Origin: Bradyrhizobium sp. Ghvi
Lineage (GTDB): Bacteria > Pseudomonadota > Alphaproteobacteria > Rhizobiales > Xanthobacteraceae
Direction: 5' to 3'
DNA: 64,000 nucleotides
Assembly: GCF_900115265.1 (NCBI RefSeq)
Contig: NZ_FOVU01000013.1
Location: 1-64,000 of the forward strand
Part shown: piece after piece, positions 15,648 through 24,329 of the stretch
How positions within the stretch are numbered: the first letter of the stretch is position 1
Layout of the letters: the number at the start of each line of letters is the position of its first letter
The notes under the pieces: generated by a model
What the model saw: the letters and a program-made list of their open reading frames with translations, nothing else
What the model was told of the DNA's origin: nothing
The model's database searches: none
Program-made: the position numbers and the translations under genes

Positions 15648-15947
15648 CTATTTTGCCTTCTGCATTTTGGTCACCGTATAGCCCGAGGCCGCTTCCTCGG
15701 CCTCGAACGACACCTTGTCGCCGACCTTCACCTGCTTGAGCATGCCGGGGTCCCTGACGCGGTAGACCATGGTCATGGGCTCGTCCATGCCGAGGCTTTT
15801 GGCGGGGCCGTGCTTGAGCGTGATCTTGCCGGCGCTCTCGTCGATCTTCTTGACCTCGCCGTTGATGGAAGCGGCTTGCGCGAGCGCGCCCGTGGTCAGG
15901 CCGAGGGTCAGCGCGAGCGCTGCGGTGGTGCGGATGATCGGCTTCAT
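15648..15947 (-). CDS. Periplasmic CusF-like copper-binding protein
   Basis: Ninety-nine residues with a signal peptide (about 1-24). The mature domain is a small OB-like fold resembling CusF/DUF2314-type copper-binding proteins: GEVKKIDESAGKITLKHGP, then a Met-rich stretch GMDEPMTMVYRV that supplies Met ligands, and a terminal GYTVTKM strand. In CusF the site uses Met, His and Trp; here the Trp is not evident. The start at ATG 15947 has GGAGA upstream. It is the last gene of the copper operon (16-bp gap from the cupredoxin gene). It would deliver Cu(I) to efflux or to the oxidase. Confidence 0.8.
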   Translation of the reverse strand: MKPIIRTTAALALTLGLTTGALAQAASINGEVKKIDESAGKITLKHGPAKSLGMDEPMTMVYRVRDPGMLKQVKVGDKVSFEAEEAASGYTVTKMQKAK

Positions 15948-15963
15948 ATTTGTCTCCACTGGT

Positions 15964-16419
15964 TCATTTCACGTTGACGTGGCCGACCATGCCGTAGTCG
16001 CGGTGGTCGGGGATCAGGCAGGAAAACTCGAATGTTCCGGCCTTGGTGAATTTCCAGACGATCTCGGCTGACTTGTTCGGGGCAAGCCGCACTCCGTTCG
16101 GATCGTCATGCTCCATGTGCGGGTGCTTCTTCATCACCTCGGCATGGGCAAGATTCTCTTTGGTGGTGGCGAGCAGAAACTCGTGATCCTCCTTGCCGAC
16201 ATTGCGCAGCACGAAGCGGATCTGCTCGCCGCGCTTCACATCGATTTTCGACGGCTCGTAGGACATCTCGCTCATCGCGATCTCGACGGTGCGGGCAGGC
16301 TTGCTGGGGTCGCCGGGCTCGCCGGCCGAGAAACCGTGATGGCCGTGTCCTTCGTGCGCGAGGGCGGGTGCGACCGAGAGCGCGGCCAGCGCCAGCAAGA
16401 TGCCGATTGTTCTTGTCAT
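15964..16419 (-). CDS. Periplasmic cupredoxin (plastocyanin-like)
   Basis: A 151-residue exported blue-copper-like protein. Signal peptide about 1-22, then a His-rich start (HEGHGHHGF). Type-1 copper ligands can be placed: His in KEDHEFLL, then Cys in FEFSCLIPDHRDYGMVG with the following His and Met. I choose ATG 16419, which has GGAGA upstream; earlier in-frame starts (16455, 16443) would put the signal peptide too far from the N-terminus. It is the fifth gene of the copper operon, 36 bp after the multicopper oxidase. It probably shuttles electrons or copper to that enzyme. Confidence 0.88.
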   Translation of the reverse strand: MTRTIGILLALAALSVAPALAHEGHGHHGFSAGEPGDPSKPARTVEIAMSEMSYEPSKIDVKRGEQIRFVLRNVGKEDHEFLLATTKENLAHAEVMKKHPHMEHDDPNGVRLAPNKSAEIVWKFTKAGTFEFSCLIPDHRDYGMVGHVNVK

Positions 16420-16455
16420 TGCAGTCTCCGATTGGTGGTTCATTGAAACGCTCAC

Positions 16456-17787
16456 TTACATCTTCATCTTCTGCATCGGCCCGGCGGGCTGCCGTGCCGG
16501 CTCCTCCGCAGGCACCGCGACCTCATAGGCGACGGTGCCCTGCGGGAACTTGTAGGGACCGGGATCGCGGTAATCGTCGCGCGCCATGTCCTCGCGGATC
16601 TTCATCACCGTGAACATGCCGCCCATCTCGATCGGGCCGAACTGGCCGGCGCCGGTCATCATCGGCAGCGTGTTTTCGGGGGCCGGCATCTCCATGTTGC
16701 CCATCGCCATGCCGGTCGAGCCCATCGCCATCGCATCGGGCGCGAGCTTGCGGATCGCCTTGGCGAGATCCTTGCGCGACACACCGATCAGGTTGCGCAC
16801 CTCGTGCCCCATCGCATTCATGGTGTGATGCGATTTGTGACAGTGGAACGCCCAGTCGCCGGGATTGTCGGCGAGCACGTCGAACACCCGGACTGCGCCG
16901 ACCGGGACGTCGGTGGTCGTCTCGGGGATCTGCGCGCTCTCGGGAATCCAGCCGCCATCGGTACAGGTCACCGCAAAGCTGTGGCCATGCAGATGGATCG
17001 GATGGTTTGTCATGCTGAGATTGCCGATGCGCACGCGCACCTTGTCGCCAAGCCGGACCGGCAGCGGATCGATGCCGGGGAACACCCGCGCATTCCAGGT
17101 CCACATGTTGAAATCGGTCATCTCGTTGACATGCGGCAAAGACGTGCCGGGATCGACGCGATACGTGCTCATCACGAAGACGAAGTCGCGATCGACGGGA
17201 CGGAAGTTCGCCTCGCGCGGATGCACGACGACCATGCCCATCATGCCCATCGCCATCTGCACCATCTCGTCGGAATGCGGGTGGTACATGAAGGTCCCGC
17301 TCTTCTTCATCTCGAACTCGTAGACGAAGGTCTTGCCGGGTTGGATGTGCGGCTGGGTCAGTCCGCCGACGCCGTCCATGCCGCTCGGAATGATCATGCC
17401 GTGCCAATGCACAGTGGTGTATTCGGGCAGGCGGTTGGTGACGAAGATGCGGACCTTGTCGCCTTCGACCGCCTCGATGGTCGGGCCTGGCGACTGGCCG
17501 TTGTAGCCCCACAAATTCACCTTCATGCCTTCGGCGAACTCGCGCACCACGGGCTCGGCAACGAGATGGAATTCCTTCCAGTCGCCATTCATGCGGAACG
17601 GCAGCGTCCAGCCGTTGAGCGTGACGACGGGACGATAATCGGGGCCGCTCGTGGGGTGCAGCGGCGGCTGCATCACCGTCTTGTCCATGGTGGGCGCTTC
17701 CGGAATCGATGCCGCTTGGACACGGCCGCTGACGACGGATGCGCTGGCAAGTGCGGCGCTGCCCAAAAATCCTCGGCGGGAAAACAT
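16456..17787 (-). CDS. Multicopper oxidase (CopA/CueO-like), Tat-exported
   Basis: This enzyme oxidises Cu(I) to less toxic Cu(II) in the periplasm using O2. It has 443 residues from ATG 17787 (GGAGA upstream). The N-terminus carries a Tat signal (SRRGFLG, then a hydrophobic stretch). All four copper-ligand blocks are present: HWHG 127-130, HPHSD 169-173, HPIHLHGH 262-269 and HCHKSHH 315-321. The last block is a slight variant of the usual HCHxxxH with an extra His. A Met-rich tail (MAMGSTGMAMGNMEM, and MQKMKM at the end) resembles copper-binding inserts of CueO and CopA. It overlaps nothing; the TolC-like gene ends 13 bp upstream. Confidence 0.93.
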   Translation of the reverse strand: MFSRRGFLGSAALASASVVSGRVQAASIPEAPTMDKTVMQPPLHPTSGPDYRPVVTLNGWTLPFRMNGDWKEFHLVAEPVVREFAEGMKVNLWGYNGQSPGPTIEAVEGDKVRIFVTNRLPEYTTVHWHGMIIPSGMDGVGGLTQPHIQPGKTFVYEFEMKKSGTFMYHPHSDEMVQMAMGMMGMVVVHPREANFRPVDRDFVFVMSTYRVDPGTSLPHVNEMTDFNMWTWNARVFPGIDPLPVRLGDKVRVRIGNLSMTNHPIHLHGHSFAVTCTDGGWIPESAQIPETTTDVPVGAVRVFDVLADNPGDWAFHCHKSHHTMNAMGHEVRNLIGVSRKDLAKAIRKLAPDAMAMGSTGMAMGNMEMPAPENTLPMMTGAGQFGPIEMGGMFTVMKIREDMARDDYRDPGPYKFPQGTVAYEVAVPAEEPARQPAGPMQKMKM

Positions 17788-17800
17788 GCTGGTCTCCATG

Positions 17801-19225
17801 TCAGTGGCCGCCATCGGCAGGCGCTGCCGCGGCGATGGTGGTTGGAGCGTCGCCGCCGGCCGCCGGCGCGCCGCCGCCGTTGACGACGGTCTGCAGGTCG
17901 GACTGGGCGAGGAAGAAGTTCTGCTTTGCACCGATCGCGCCACGCAGCGATGCCAGTCGCTGCCGCGCTTCGGTCAGGAGCGCAAAGATGTCGACCTGCA
18001 TGCTGGAGAAGCGCAATTGCATCTCCCCGGTGATGATCTTTCGTAAGGGCAGGATCTCGCGCTGATAGTGGCTCGCGATGTCGTAGGTGGAGCGATAGAC
18101 GCGATAAGCATCGCGCGCTTCCGAGCGGACGTTGACGGCACGCTCGGTCAGCCGATTGAAGGCGAGGTTGTAGGTTTCCGCCGCCTGCCGCACCCGCACC
18201 TCGCCGCCGTCGAAGATCGGGATCTGGAACTGCACGTCGAAGCCGCGCTCGCGGAACGGCGCGCCTTCAGGATCCTGGGTGCGGCGGGAGATGCCGGCGA
18301 GATCGAGCAGCGTCACGAAGCGCGTCGCTTCCGTGAGGTTCAAGGACTTCGCCAGCGCCGTCAGCTCCAGCCGAGCGATCTGCAGATCGAGGCGATGCGC
18401 GACCGCGTCGGCTTCGATCGACGGCAATGCCTGCGGCCGCCGTGGCAATGCCGGCAACGCATTGGGCAAGCGGAAATCGAGACCGGCGTCCCAAAGCCCC
18501 ATCAGCCGGGCCAGCCTTTCGCGCGCGCTGGTCGCTGCCTGCCGCGCGGTGGCGAGATCGGCGGTCGTCTCGGCGTAAAACACCTGCTCGCGGGCCTGGT
18601 CGAGCTTGTTGACAGCGCCGGTCTCGCCGAGCTTGAGGGCGAGTTGCGCGGTCGATTCCGCCGTCGATTTCGCATCCGTCAGCAGAACCACCATCTCGTT
18701 ACCTGCGACCGCACGGACATAAGCGTGCCGCACATCGGCGGCGAGCCGAAGCGTCGCCAGTGCCGCGCGGAGTTGCGCCTGGCGAAAGCGATCGCGTGCG
18801 ATGTCGGATCGGAACGGCAGCGTGGCCAGCGCCAGAATGTCGCCCACCACCTGGCGTTCGATTTCGCTGGCGCCATTGCCGGAGATCCGCGAGATCGAGA
18901 ACACGGGATTGGGCGGCAGGCTCTGTTCGATCAGATCGGTCTCGGCCAGTGCCAACTCATTGTAGGCGGCTTGCAGCCCCTTGTTGTTGAGCAGGGCAAT
19001 TTGTACGGCCGTATCTGCGTTGAGTGTCCGCGTCAGTAATTGGCGAACCCGCGCATCGACCGCGCCGGCTCCCTCGGCCGCCCGCACGAAGGCGACGTCC
19101 TTGTTGATGGACTGGCTCGTCAGGTCCGAGACAGCTGTCATGCCGCTGTCAGGCGAGAACGCGGCGCAGCCGGAGAGGCTGAGCGCGGCAAGCGCGAACA
19201 GACTGCGCGCAAAATGGTGTGCCAC
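17801..19225 (-). CDS. TolC-family outer-membrane efflux lipoprotein
   Basis: Four hundred seventy-four residues from a GTG start at 19225 (AGGAGCG upstream). The signal peptide ends in a lipobox, LSGC, with Cys20 as the lipid anchor. The body holds two long TolC-type helical repeats (about 60-250 and 255-440), with DTAVQIALLNNKGLQAAYNE and later DVQFQIPIFDGGEVRVRQA as family-typical segments. The tail is Ala/Gly-rich. No RND pump or membrane fusion protein gene adjoins it, so it either partners with a pump encoded elsewhere or acts in metal-loaded protein export. It is third in the copper operon. Confidence 0.87.
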   Translation of the reverse strand: MAHHFARSLFALAALSLSGCAAFSPDSGMTAVSDLTSQSINKDVAFVRAAEGAGAVDARVRQLLTRTLNADTAVQIALLNNKGLQAAYNELALAETDLIEQSLPPNPVFSISRISGNGASEIERQVVGDILALATLPFRSDIARDRFRQAQLRAALATLRLAADVRHAYVRAVAGNEMVVLLTDAKSTAESTAQLALKLGETGAVNKLDQAREQVFYAETTADLATARQAATSARERLARLMGLWDAGLDFRLPNALPALPRRPQALPSIEADAVAHRLDLQIARLELTALAKSLNLTEATRFVTLLDLAGISRRTQDPEGAPFRERGFDVQFQIPIFDGGEVRVRQAAETYNLAFNRLTERAVNVRSEARDAYRVYRSTYDIASHYQREILPLRKIITGEMQLRFSSMQVDIFALLTEARQRLASLRGAIGAKQNFFLAQSDLQTVVNGGGAPAAGGDAPTTIAAAAPADGGH

Positions 19226-19234
19226 GGCGCGCTC

Positions 19235-19516
19235 CTACTGATTCTGCTTAGCCGGCGGCGCCACCGCATCGTTGCGCTCGCGCCAGGGGGAGGGCGGCGC
19301 GGGCCGGAGGCTCGTATAGGGCGCGATCGTCGACCGATAGCCGGCGCGCGCCACCTTTGCCGCAGGATCGGCAGGATCCGCGGGGGTCACGGAGGTCGTT
19401 GCCGGCATGCAGCCGGACAACGCCAGCGCGGCTGAGGCCAGCAGCCAACAAAACAGCACATCTCGTCCACGCGCCGCAGATGCGGCGGCGGACTTCGCCC
19501 CGGAAAGCGCAAGCAT
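19235..19516 (-). CDS. Small lipoprotein of the copper operon
   Basis: Ninety-three residues; a hydrophobic segment (about 22-35) ends in lipobox LSGC, with Cys36 as the likely lipidation site. The mature part is short, Pro-rich and without recognisable domains. The basic N-terminus before the signal (1-20) is long, so a later start is possible, but ATG 19516 has AGGGA upstream. It lies 9 bp before the TolC-like gene, so they are co-expressed. I do not recognise the family. An outer-membrane partner of the efflux channel is an inference from context only. Confidence 0.6.
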   Translation of the reverse strand: MLALSGAKSAAASAARGRDVLFCWLLASAALALSGCMPATTSVTPADPADPAAKVARAGYRSTIAPYTSLRPAPPSPWRERNDAVAPPAKQNQ

Positions 19517-19592
19517 GATTTATCCCTGATCTGTCAGATGACAAAGGCTCACGCGCGCAGACGCGCGCTCAGCCTGACGTCGTCGCGTCGGA

Positions 19593-20033
19593 TCAGGCGA
19601 TGGGGGGACGGTAGAGCTGGGGCGGTGCTTCGCTGTGCAGGCTCGCCGTGATCTCGACTGTACAGGCCGAGGTCGGCTGGAGCGGCTTGGCGACGCTGGG
19701 GAATTCGGCCGGCAGCGCACTCACGCACATCATTCCGCAGCAGGCGCCGGCTTTGCCCTTGCCATCGTGATGGTGTTGAACAGGAGCGTCTTGCGCGGCC
19801 TGGTGATGCGCGTGCAGGCCGGCATGATCCTGCGACGAAGCGCCGTGGACGTGGCCCGCCGGCATCGTTTGATAGGCCGGAGCGACATCAGTCAGCACCG
19901 CCTCATCAAGACAGGGCGCCGGACCATGGCCCCAAGCCAGCGCTGCAGCAGGGGCGAGCACGCAGAACAGATAGGCGAAGGCAACGAGCTGCCCCACCCT
20001 GATCCGCATCGATCTCGTCAAATGCAACAACAT
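19593..20033 (-). CDS. His/Cys-rich secreted protein, first gene of the copper operon
   Basis: A 146-residue protein from ATG 20033. A signal peptide or anchor (about 11-33) precedes a mature part rich in His (GHVHG, HAGLHAHH, HHHDGKGKAG) and a Cys block (ACCGMMCVS), all plausible copper ligands. It resembles DUF2946-type small exported proteins found next to copper genes, but I cannot be sure of the family. An in-frame start upstream (20126) would place the signal sequence about 40 residues in, so I reject it. Position at the head of the operon and metal-ligand composition suggest a copper buffer or sensor. Confidence 0.6.
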   Translation of the reverse strand: MLLHLTRSMRIRVGQLVAFAYLFCVLAPAAALAWGHGPAPCLDEAVLTDVAPAYQTMPAGHVHGASSQDHAGLHAHHQAAQDAPVQHHHDGKGKAGACCGMMCVSALPAEFPSVAKPLQPTSACTVEITASLHSEAPPQLYRPPIA

Positions 20034-20179
20034 CCCGCCGTCATGCTCGTCGCGCGACAAACTGCGCGCAAATCGCAACCTAGTCGCAAAGTGTGGTTCC
20101 GCCAAGCCCTTCTTACCGCAGCGCACTGCGCATGCCCATTATCGCGGCACAATGCTTGACCATCAAGCGATCAGCGAAC

Positions 20180-21445
20180 ATGGTCCGGCCCGTGCACGCG
20201 CCAAATCACCCAGGACAGAAGCCGGGTTCTTTCGCCCCTGACTCGCGTCAGGCTTGGGTGAGGCTTGCGATCGCCCTTGTGATCGGCTCGATCGGCGCCG
20301 TCGGCATGTGGGCGGTGGTCGTGGTGATTCCTGTCGTGCAGGTCGAATTCGCCGCCACGCGTGGTGCAGTGTCGCTGGCCTTCACGCTGATGATGTTCGG
20401 CTTCGGGCTCGGCGGCGTGATCGCGGGCAAGATCACGGACCGATTCGGCATCGTGCCGGCGATGGCGATCAGCATCGTCTTCCTCGGCATCGCAAATGTG
20501 CTGGCGGGGCTGTCGACGCAGCTCTGGCAGTTCGTGGCAGCCTATTTCCTGATCGGGCTTGGTACGTCCGCGACCTTCGCGCCGCTGATGGCGGAAGCCT
20601 CGCATTGGTTCGAACGCTATCGCGGCCTCGCCGTGACCATCGTCGCGAGCGGCAATTATGTCGCCGGCACGATGTGGCCGCCGATCGTGAATTGGGGCAC
20701 GCAGACCGCCGGTTGGCGCAGCACCCATATCGGCATCGGCATTGTCTGTGCGAGCACGATGGCGCTTCTGGTCCTCGTCCTGCGCGCCCAGATGGGCAAC
20801 GACCAGATTCGCAATCATGCCAATGCGCCGCCGCCGCGGGTCGATCTGAAACTATCGACCAACACGCTGACGGTGCTGCTCTCGATCGCCAGCATCGCCT
20901 GCTGCGTGGCCATGGCGATGCCGCAGGTGCATATCGTCGCCTATTGCGGTGACCTCGGCTATGGCGTCGCGCGCGGCGCCGAGATGTTGTCCCTGATGAT
21001 GGGCTGCGGCATCATCAGTCGCATCGGCTCGGGCTATCTCGCCGACAAGATCGGCGGCATCCGTACGCTGCTGCTCGGATCGCTGGCGCAGGGCTTTGCG
21101 CTGGTGTTCTACCTGTTCTTCGACGGTCTTACCTCGCTCTATCTGATCTCCGCGATGTTCGGCCTGTTCCAGGGCGGCATCGTGCCGAGCTATGCCATCA
21201 TCGTGCGCGAGGCGATGCCGGCGAGCGAAGCTGCAACGCGCGTCGGCATCGTGATCTTCGCTTCCGTGTTCGGCATGTCCTTCGGCGGCTGGGTGTCGGG
21301 TGTCATCTTCGATGCCACCGGCTCCTATGCCGCTGCGTTCGCCAACGGCGTGGCCTGGAACGCGCTCAATGTCGGCATCGTATTGACGCTGTTGATCCGA
21401 TCGCGCATGAATTCGGTCAAGACCGGACCGAATTTCGCCACCTAA
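20180..21445 (+). CDS. MFS transporter (monocarboxylate/oxalate-formate type)
   Basis: A 421-residue, 12-helix major facilitator protein. The signature loop between helices 2 and 3 reads GKITDRFG, and the second-half equivalent reads YLADKIGG. The overall look (GFGLGGVIAGKITDRFGIVP, then HWFERYRGLAVTIVASGNYV) is that of the OxlT/monocarboxylate group. The substrate is unknown. It is divergent from the copper operon and ends in a 4-bp tail-to-tail overlap with the DUF4864 gene. I take ATG 20180; the frame is open from 20093 but the extra residues are not membrane-like. Confidence 0.85.
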   Translation: MVRPVHAPNHPGQKPGSFAPDSRQAWVRLAIALVIGSIGAVGMWAVVVVIPVVQVEFAATRGAVSLAFTLMMFGFGLGGVIAGKITDRFGIVPAMAISIVFLGIANVLAGLSTQLWQFVAAYFLIGLGTSATFAPLMAEASHWFERYRGLAVTIVASGNYVAGTMWPPIVNWGTQTAGWRSTHIGIGIVCASTMALLVLVLRAQMGNDQIRNHANAPPPRVDLKLSTNTLTVLLSIASIACCVAMAMPQVHIVAYCGDLGYGVARGAEMLSLMMGCGIISRIGSGYLADKIGGIRTLLLGSLAQGFALVFYLFFDGLTSLYLISAMFGLFQGGIVPSYAIIVREAMPASEAATRVGIVIFASVFGMSFGGWVSGVIFDATGSYAAAFANGVAWNALNVGIVLTLLIRSRMNSVKTGPNFAT

Positions 21446-21849
21446 ACCGCCTGTCCCGCCTTCAGCAGCGAGCAGCCGGTGATCTCATAGTTTCCGTCGG
21501 CCTGCTGTTCGAGTGTGTAGAGCGCTTCCCAGGCTTCGCCATTGGCATCAATGATATGGACGCGCTGTGCAACCGAGCGGCCCTCGGTCTTGCTATCGCC
21601 GAATTCAAAACTCTTGTGGCGATAGACCGGCGCGTAGCCGTTCTGCACCATCGCCATGAAGATCTCGGGTGAGGGGAAGATTTGCTTGATGGCCGGTGCG
21701 GCATAGGAATAAGCGGTCGCCGCATCGTCATGGATGAAGGCCTGCTCCTGGGCGCGAATCACGCGTTGCGCTGTTGAGGCATCGTCGGCGCGAGCGGCAA
21801 GGGGGCTGAAGGCAATAGCGATGGCGGCGACCAAGGCTGCGATGCGCAT
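21442..21849 (-). CDS. DUF4864 exported protein
   Basis: A 135-residue protein with a signal peptide (about 1-21) and the DUF4864 fold: an acidic helical start (AQRVIRAQEQAFIHDDAATAY) and C-terminal strands RVHIIDANGEAWEALYTLEQ. These domains are cystatin/NTF2-like and have no known activity. The stop codon overlaps that of the MFS gene, so the two transcripts collide. It lies 53 bp downstream of the TetR gene on the same strand and could be co-transcribed with it. Confidence 0.75.
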   Translation of the reverse strand: MRIAALVAAIAIAFSPLAARADDASTAQRVIRAQEQAFIHDDAATAYSYAAPAIKQIFPSPEIFMAMVQNGYAPVYRHKSFEFGDSKTEGRSVAQRVHIIDANGEAWEALYTLEQQADGNYEITGCSLLKAGQAV

Positions 21850-21902
21850 GACAGGCTCCGCATTGATATCGTGGCAACGCCGACCCTAGCACATTCCCGC
21901 GC

Positions 21903-22541
21903 TTACCGCTTTCGCTTCGCTGCCGATTTCGCTGGCCTGGTGGCTCGCGCCTTCGTTTTGGATGCTGGCTGCGTGCGCAGGCCGTCCACGAACACGTCGA
22001 GGAGCCGTAGCGCGGTTGACTGCCAGCCGGGCTGGTCGTGGATGTAGCACATGCCGAAGAACGCACGCAGCAAGTCCTCCGGACTGATGTCGGCTCGCAT
22101 CTCGCCGGCCGCGACCGCACGGTCGAGCAGCGAGCCGGTCGCCTTGGTCAGCCGATCGAACGAGAAGGCATGCAACTCGGACCCGCTCTGCACTGCGAGC
22201 GCCAGGGCGGCCACCATGCCCTTTTTGGTGGCAACGAATTCGACACCTGAGCGCAGCCAGCGCCTCAATGCATCGACCGGATCCTTCGCGCTCTTCAATT
22301 GCTCGGCGAACTCGCTGAGCTGCTCGACCTCACGCCGGTACACCGCTTCGAACAAATCCTCGCGCGTCGGAAAATGCCGGTACAGTGTGCCGATGCCGAC
22401 ACCGGCGCGTTTGGCCACGGCCTCCAGGCTCGCCTCCGGACCGCCGGCGCTGAACACCGCCTTGGCTGCTTCGAGCACACGCTCGCGATTGCGCACGGCA
22501 TCGGCGCGAGGCCTGCGGGTCTGGTCGCTGTGGTCGTCCAT
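21903..22541 (-). CDS. TetR-family transcriptional regulator
   Basis: A 212-residue repressor from ATG 22541 (a TTG at 22550 is possible). The helix-turn-helix lies at about 15-60 and includes AVAKRAGVGIGTLYRHF, diagnostic of TetR. The ligand-binding part matches the subgroup with GWQSTALRLLDVFVDGL near the C-terminus. The C-terminal tail is Lys/Arg/Ala-rich. It is divergent from the paoABC-like genes (242 bp apart), so it probably controls them, perhaps in response to an aldehyde or related compound; no clear operator was found. Confidence 0.88.
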   Translation of the reverse strand: MDDHSDQTRRPRADAVRNRERVLEAAKAVFSAGGPEASLEAVAKRAGVGIGTLYRHFPTREDLFEAVYRREVEQLSEFAEQLKSAKDPVDALRRWLRSGVEFVATKKGMVAALALAVQSGSELHAFSFDRLTKATGSLLDRAVAAGEMRADISPEDLLRAFFGMCYIHDQPGWQSTALRLLDVFVDGLRTQPASKTKARATRPAKSAAKRKR

Positions 22542-22782
22542 GGCAGGCAATGTAGATCACGAATTGGTTAGATTGAACCCTTAGCTGGCTGCATCGCGTT
22601 GTCTGCGCACGGGCTTTTGACGAATTCCAAATATTTTTCGACGACCCTTGTTAAGCGGAGGGTGCCTCCGTATCTTCCGTGACACGCCAGTCCGGACCAC
22701 CTCCGAACGGGCAGATATCGACGGCGGCCACGGCGGTGGGCGCCGAGCGATGGGCCATGTCCATTTCTGATCGGAGCCTTGT

Positions 22783-23276
<494 letters not shown>

Positions 23277-23280
<4 letters not shown>

Positions 23281-24329
23281 AACAGTTTGATTACGTCAGG
23301 CCCGCGACGGTCAAGGAAGCCATTGCCGCCGCCGCCCAGCCGGGCGCGGCGTATCTTGCCGCCGGCACGAATCTGCTCGACCTGATGAAGGGCAATGTCA
23401 GCCGGCCGGATCGGCTGGTCGATGTCACTCATCTCGACGGGCTCGATCGGATCGATCGGCTCGGTGATGGGTCGTTGCGCATCGGCACCCTCGTGAGCAA
23501 TGCCGATCTCGCGCATGATGTCGAGTTCGCGAAGGCCTATCCGGCCGTTGCCGAAGCGCTGCTCTCCGGTGCCTCGGCGCAACTGCGCAACGCCGCGACC
23601 GTGGGCGGCAATCTGCTGCAGCGGACGCGTTGCGCTTATTTCTATGACACCGCCAGCCGTTGCAACAAGCGCGAGCCCGGCAGTGGCTGTGACGCCCGCG
23701 ACGGCGAGAACCGGACCCATGCCGTGCTCGGCTGGAGCGAGAGCTGCATCGCCATGCATCCGTCCGATTTCTGCGTGCCGCTCGTCGCACTCGACGCCAT
23801 CGTCGAGGTCGAGGGCAGAGGTGGTCGCCGCGAAATTCCGTTCGACGAATTGCATCGTCTGCCCGGCAATACGCCTGAGCGTGAAACCGTGCTTGAACCC
23901 GGCGATCTGATCGTCGCTGTGCGGTTGCCGGCTGCCGCACGCGGCTTTGCCGCGCATGCGCGCTACCTCAAGGTCCGCGAGCGGACGTCCTACGCGTTCG
24001 CCATCGTCTCCGCCGCGGCGGCGCTGCGGATCGAGAACGGCAAAATCGCGGACGCGCGGCTTGCGCTTGGCGGCGTTGCCGCAAAGCCCTGGCGTGCCCG
24101 GCCCGCGGAAGAGGTTCTGAAGGGCGTCTCGCCAACGGCAGATGCCTTCCAGGAAGCCGCATGGCGTGCGCTCACCGACGCAAAACCGTCCGGCAACAAC
24201 GCCTACAAGATCGAGCTCGCGCGCCGCATCGTCGCGCGCGCGCTGACCCTTGCCGCCGCCGGTACGCCCGCGCGTATCCCCGCGCTACCGGCATCTCCCT
24301 TTGCTTCGTCTGGAGCCATCCATGCCTGA
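23277..24329 (+). CDS. paoB: Aldehyde dehydrogenase FAD subunit (PaoB-like)
   Basis: A 350-residue FAD-binding subunit of the molybdenum hydroxylase. FAD-contact segments include AAGTNLLDLMKG (29-40) and ATVGGNLLQRTRC (107-119). It carries a Cys-rich insert (C119, C129, C138 in RCAYFYDTASRCNKREPG and following) of the kind that binds an extra [4Fe-4S] cluster in E. coli PaoB, so it is more like PaoB than like ordinary XDH FAD subunits. Electrons would flow from molybdenum through both 2Fe-2S centres to FAD. It overlaps the large-subunit gene by 8 bp. Confidence 0.92.
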
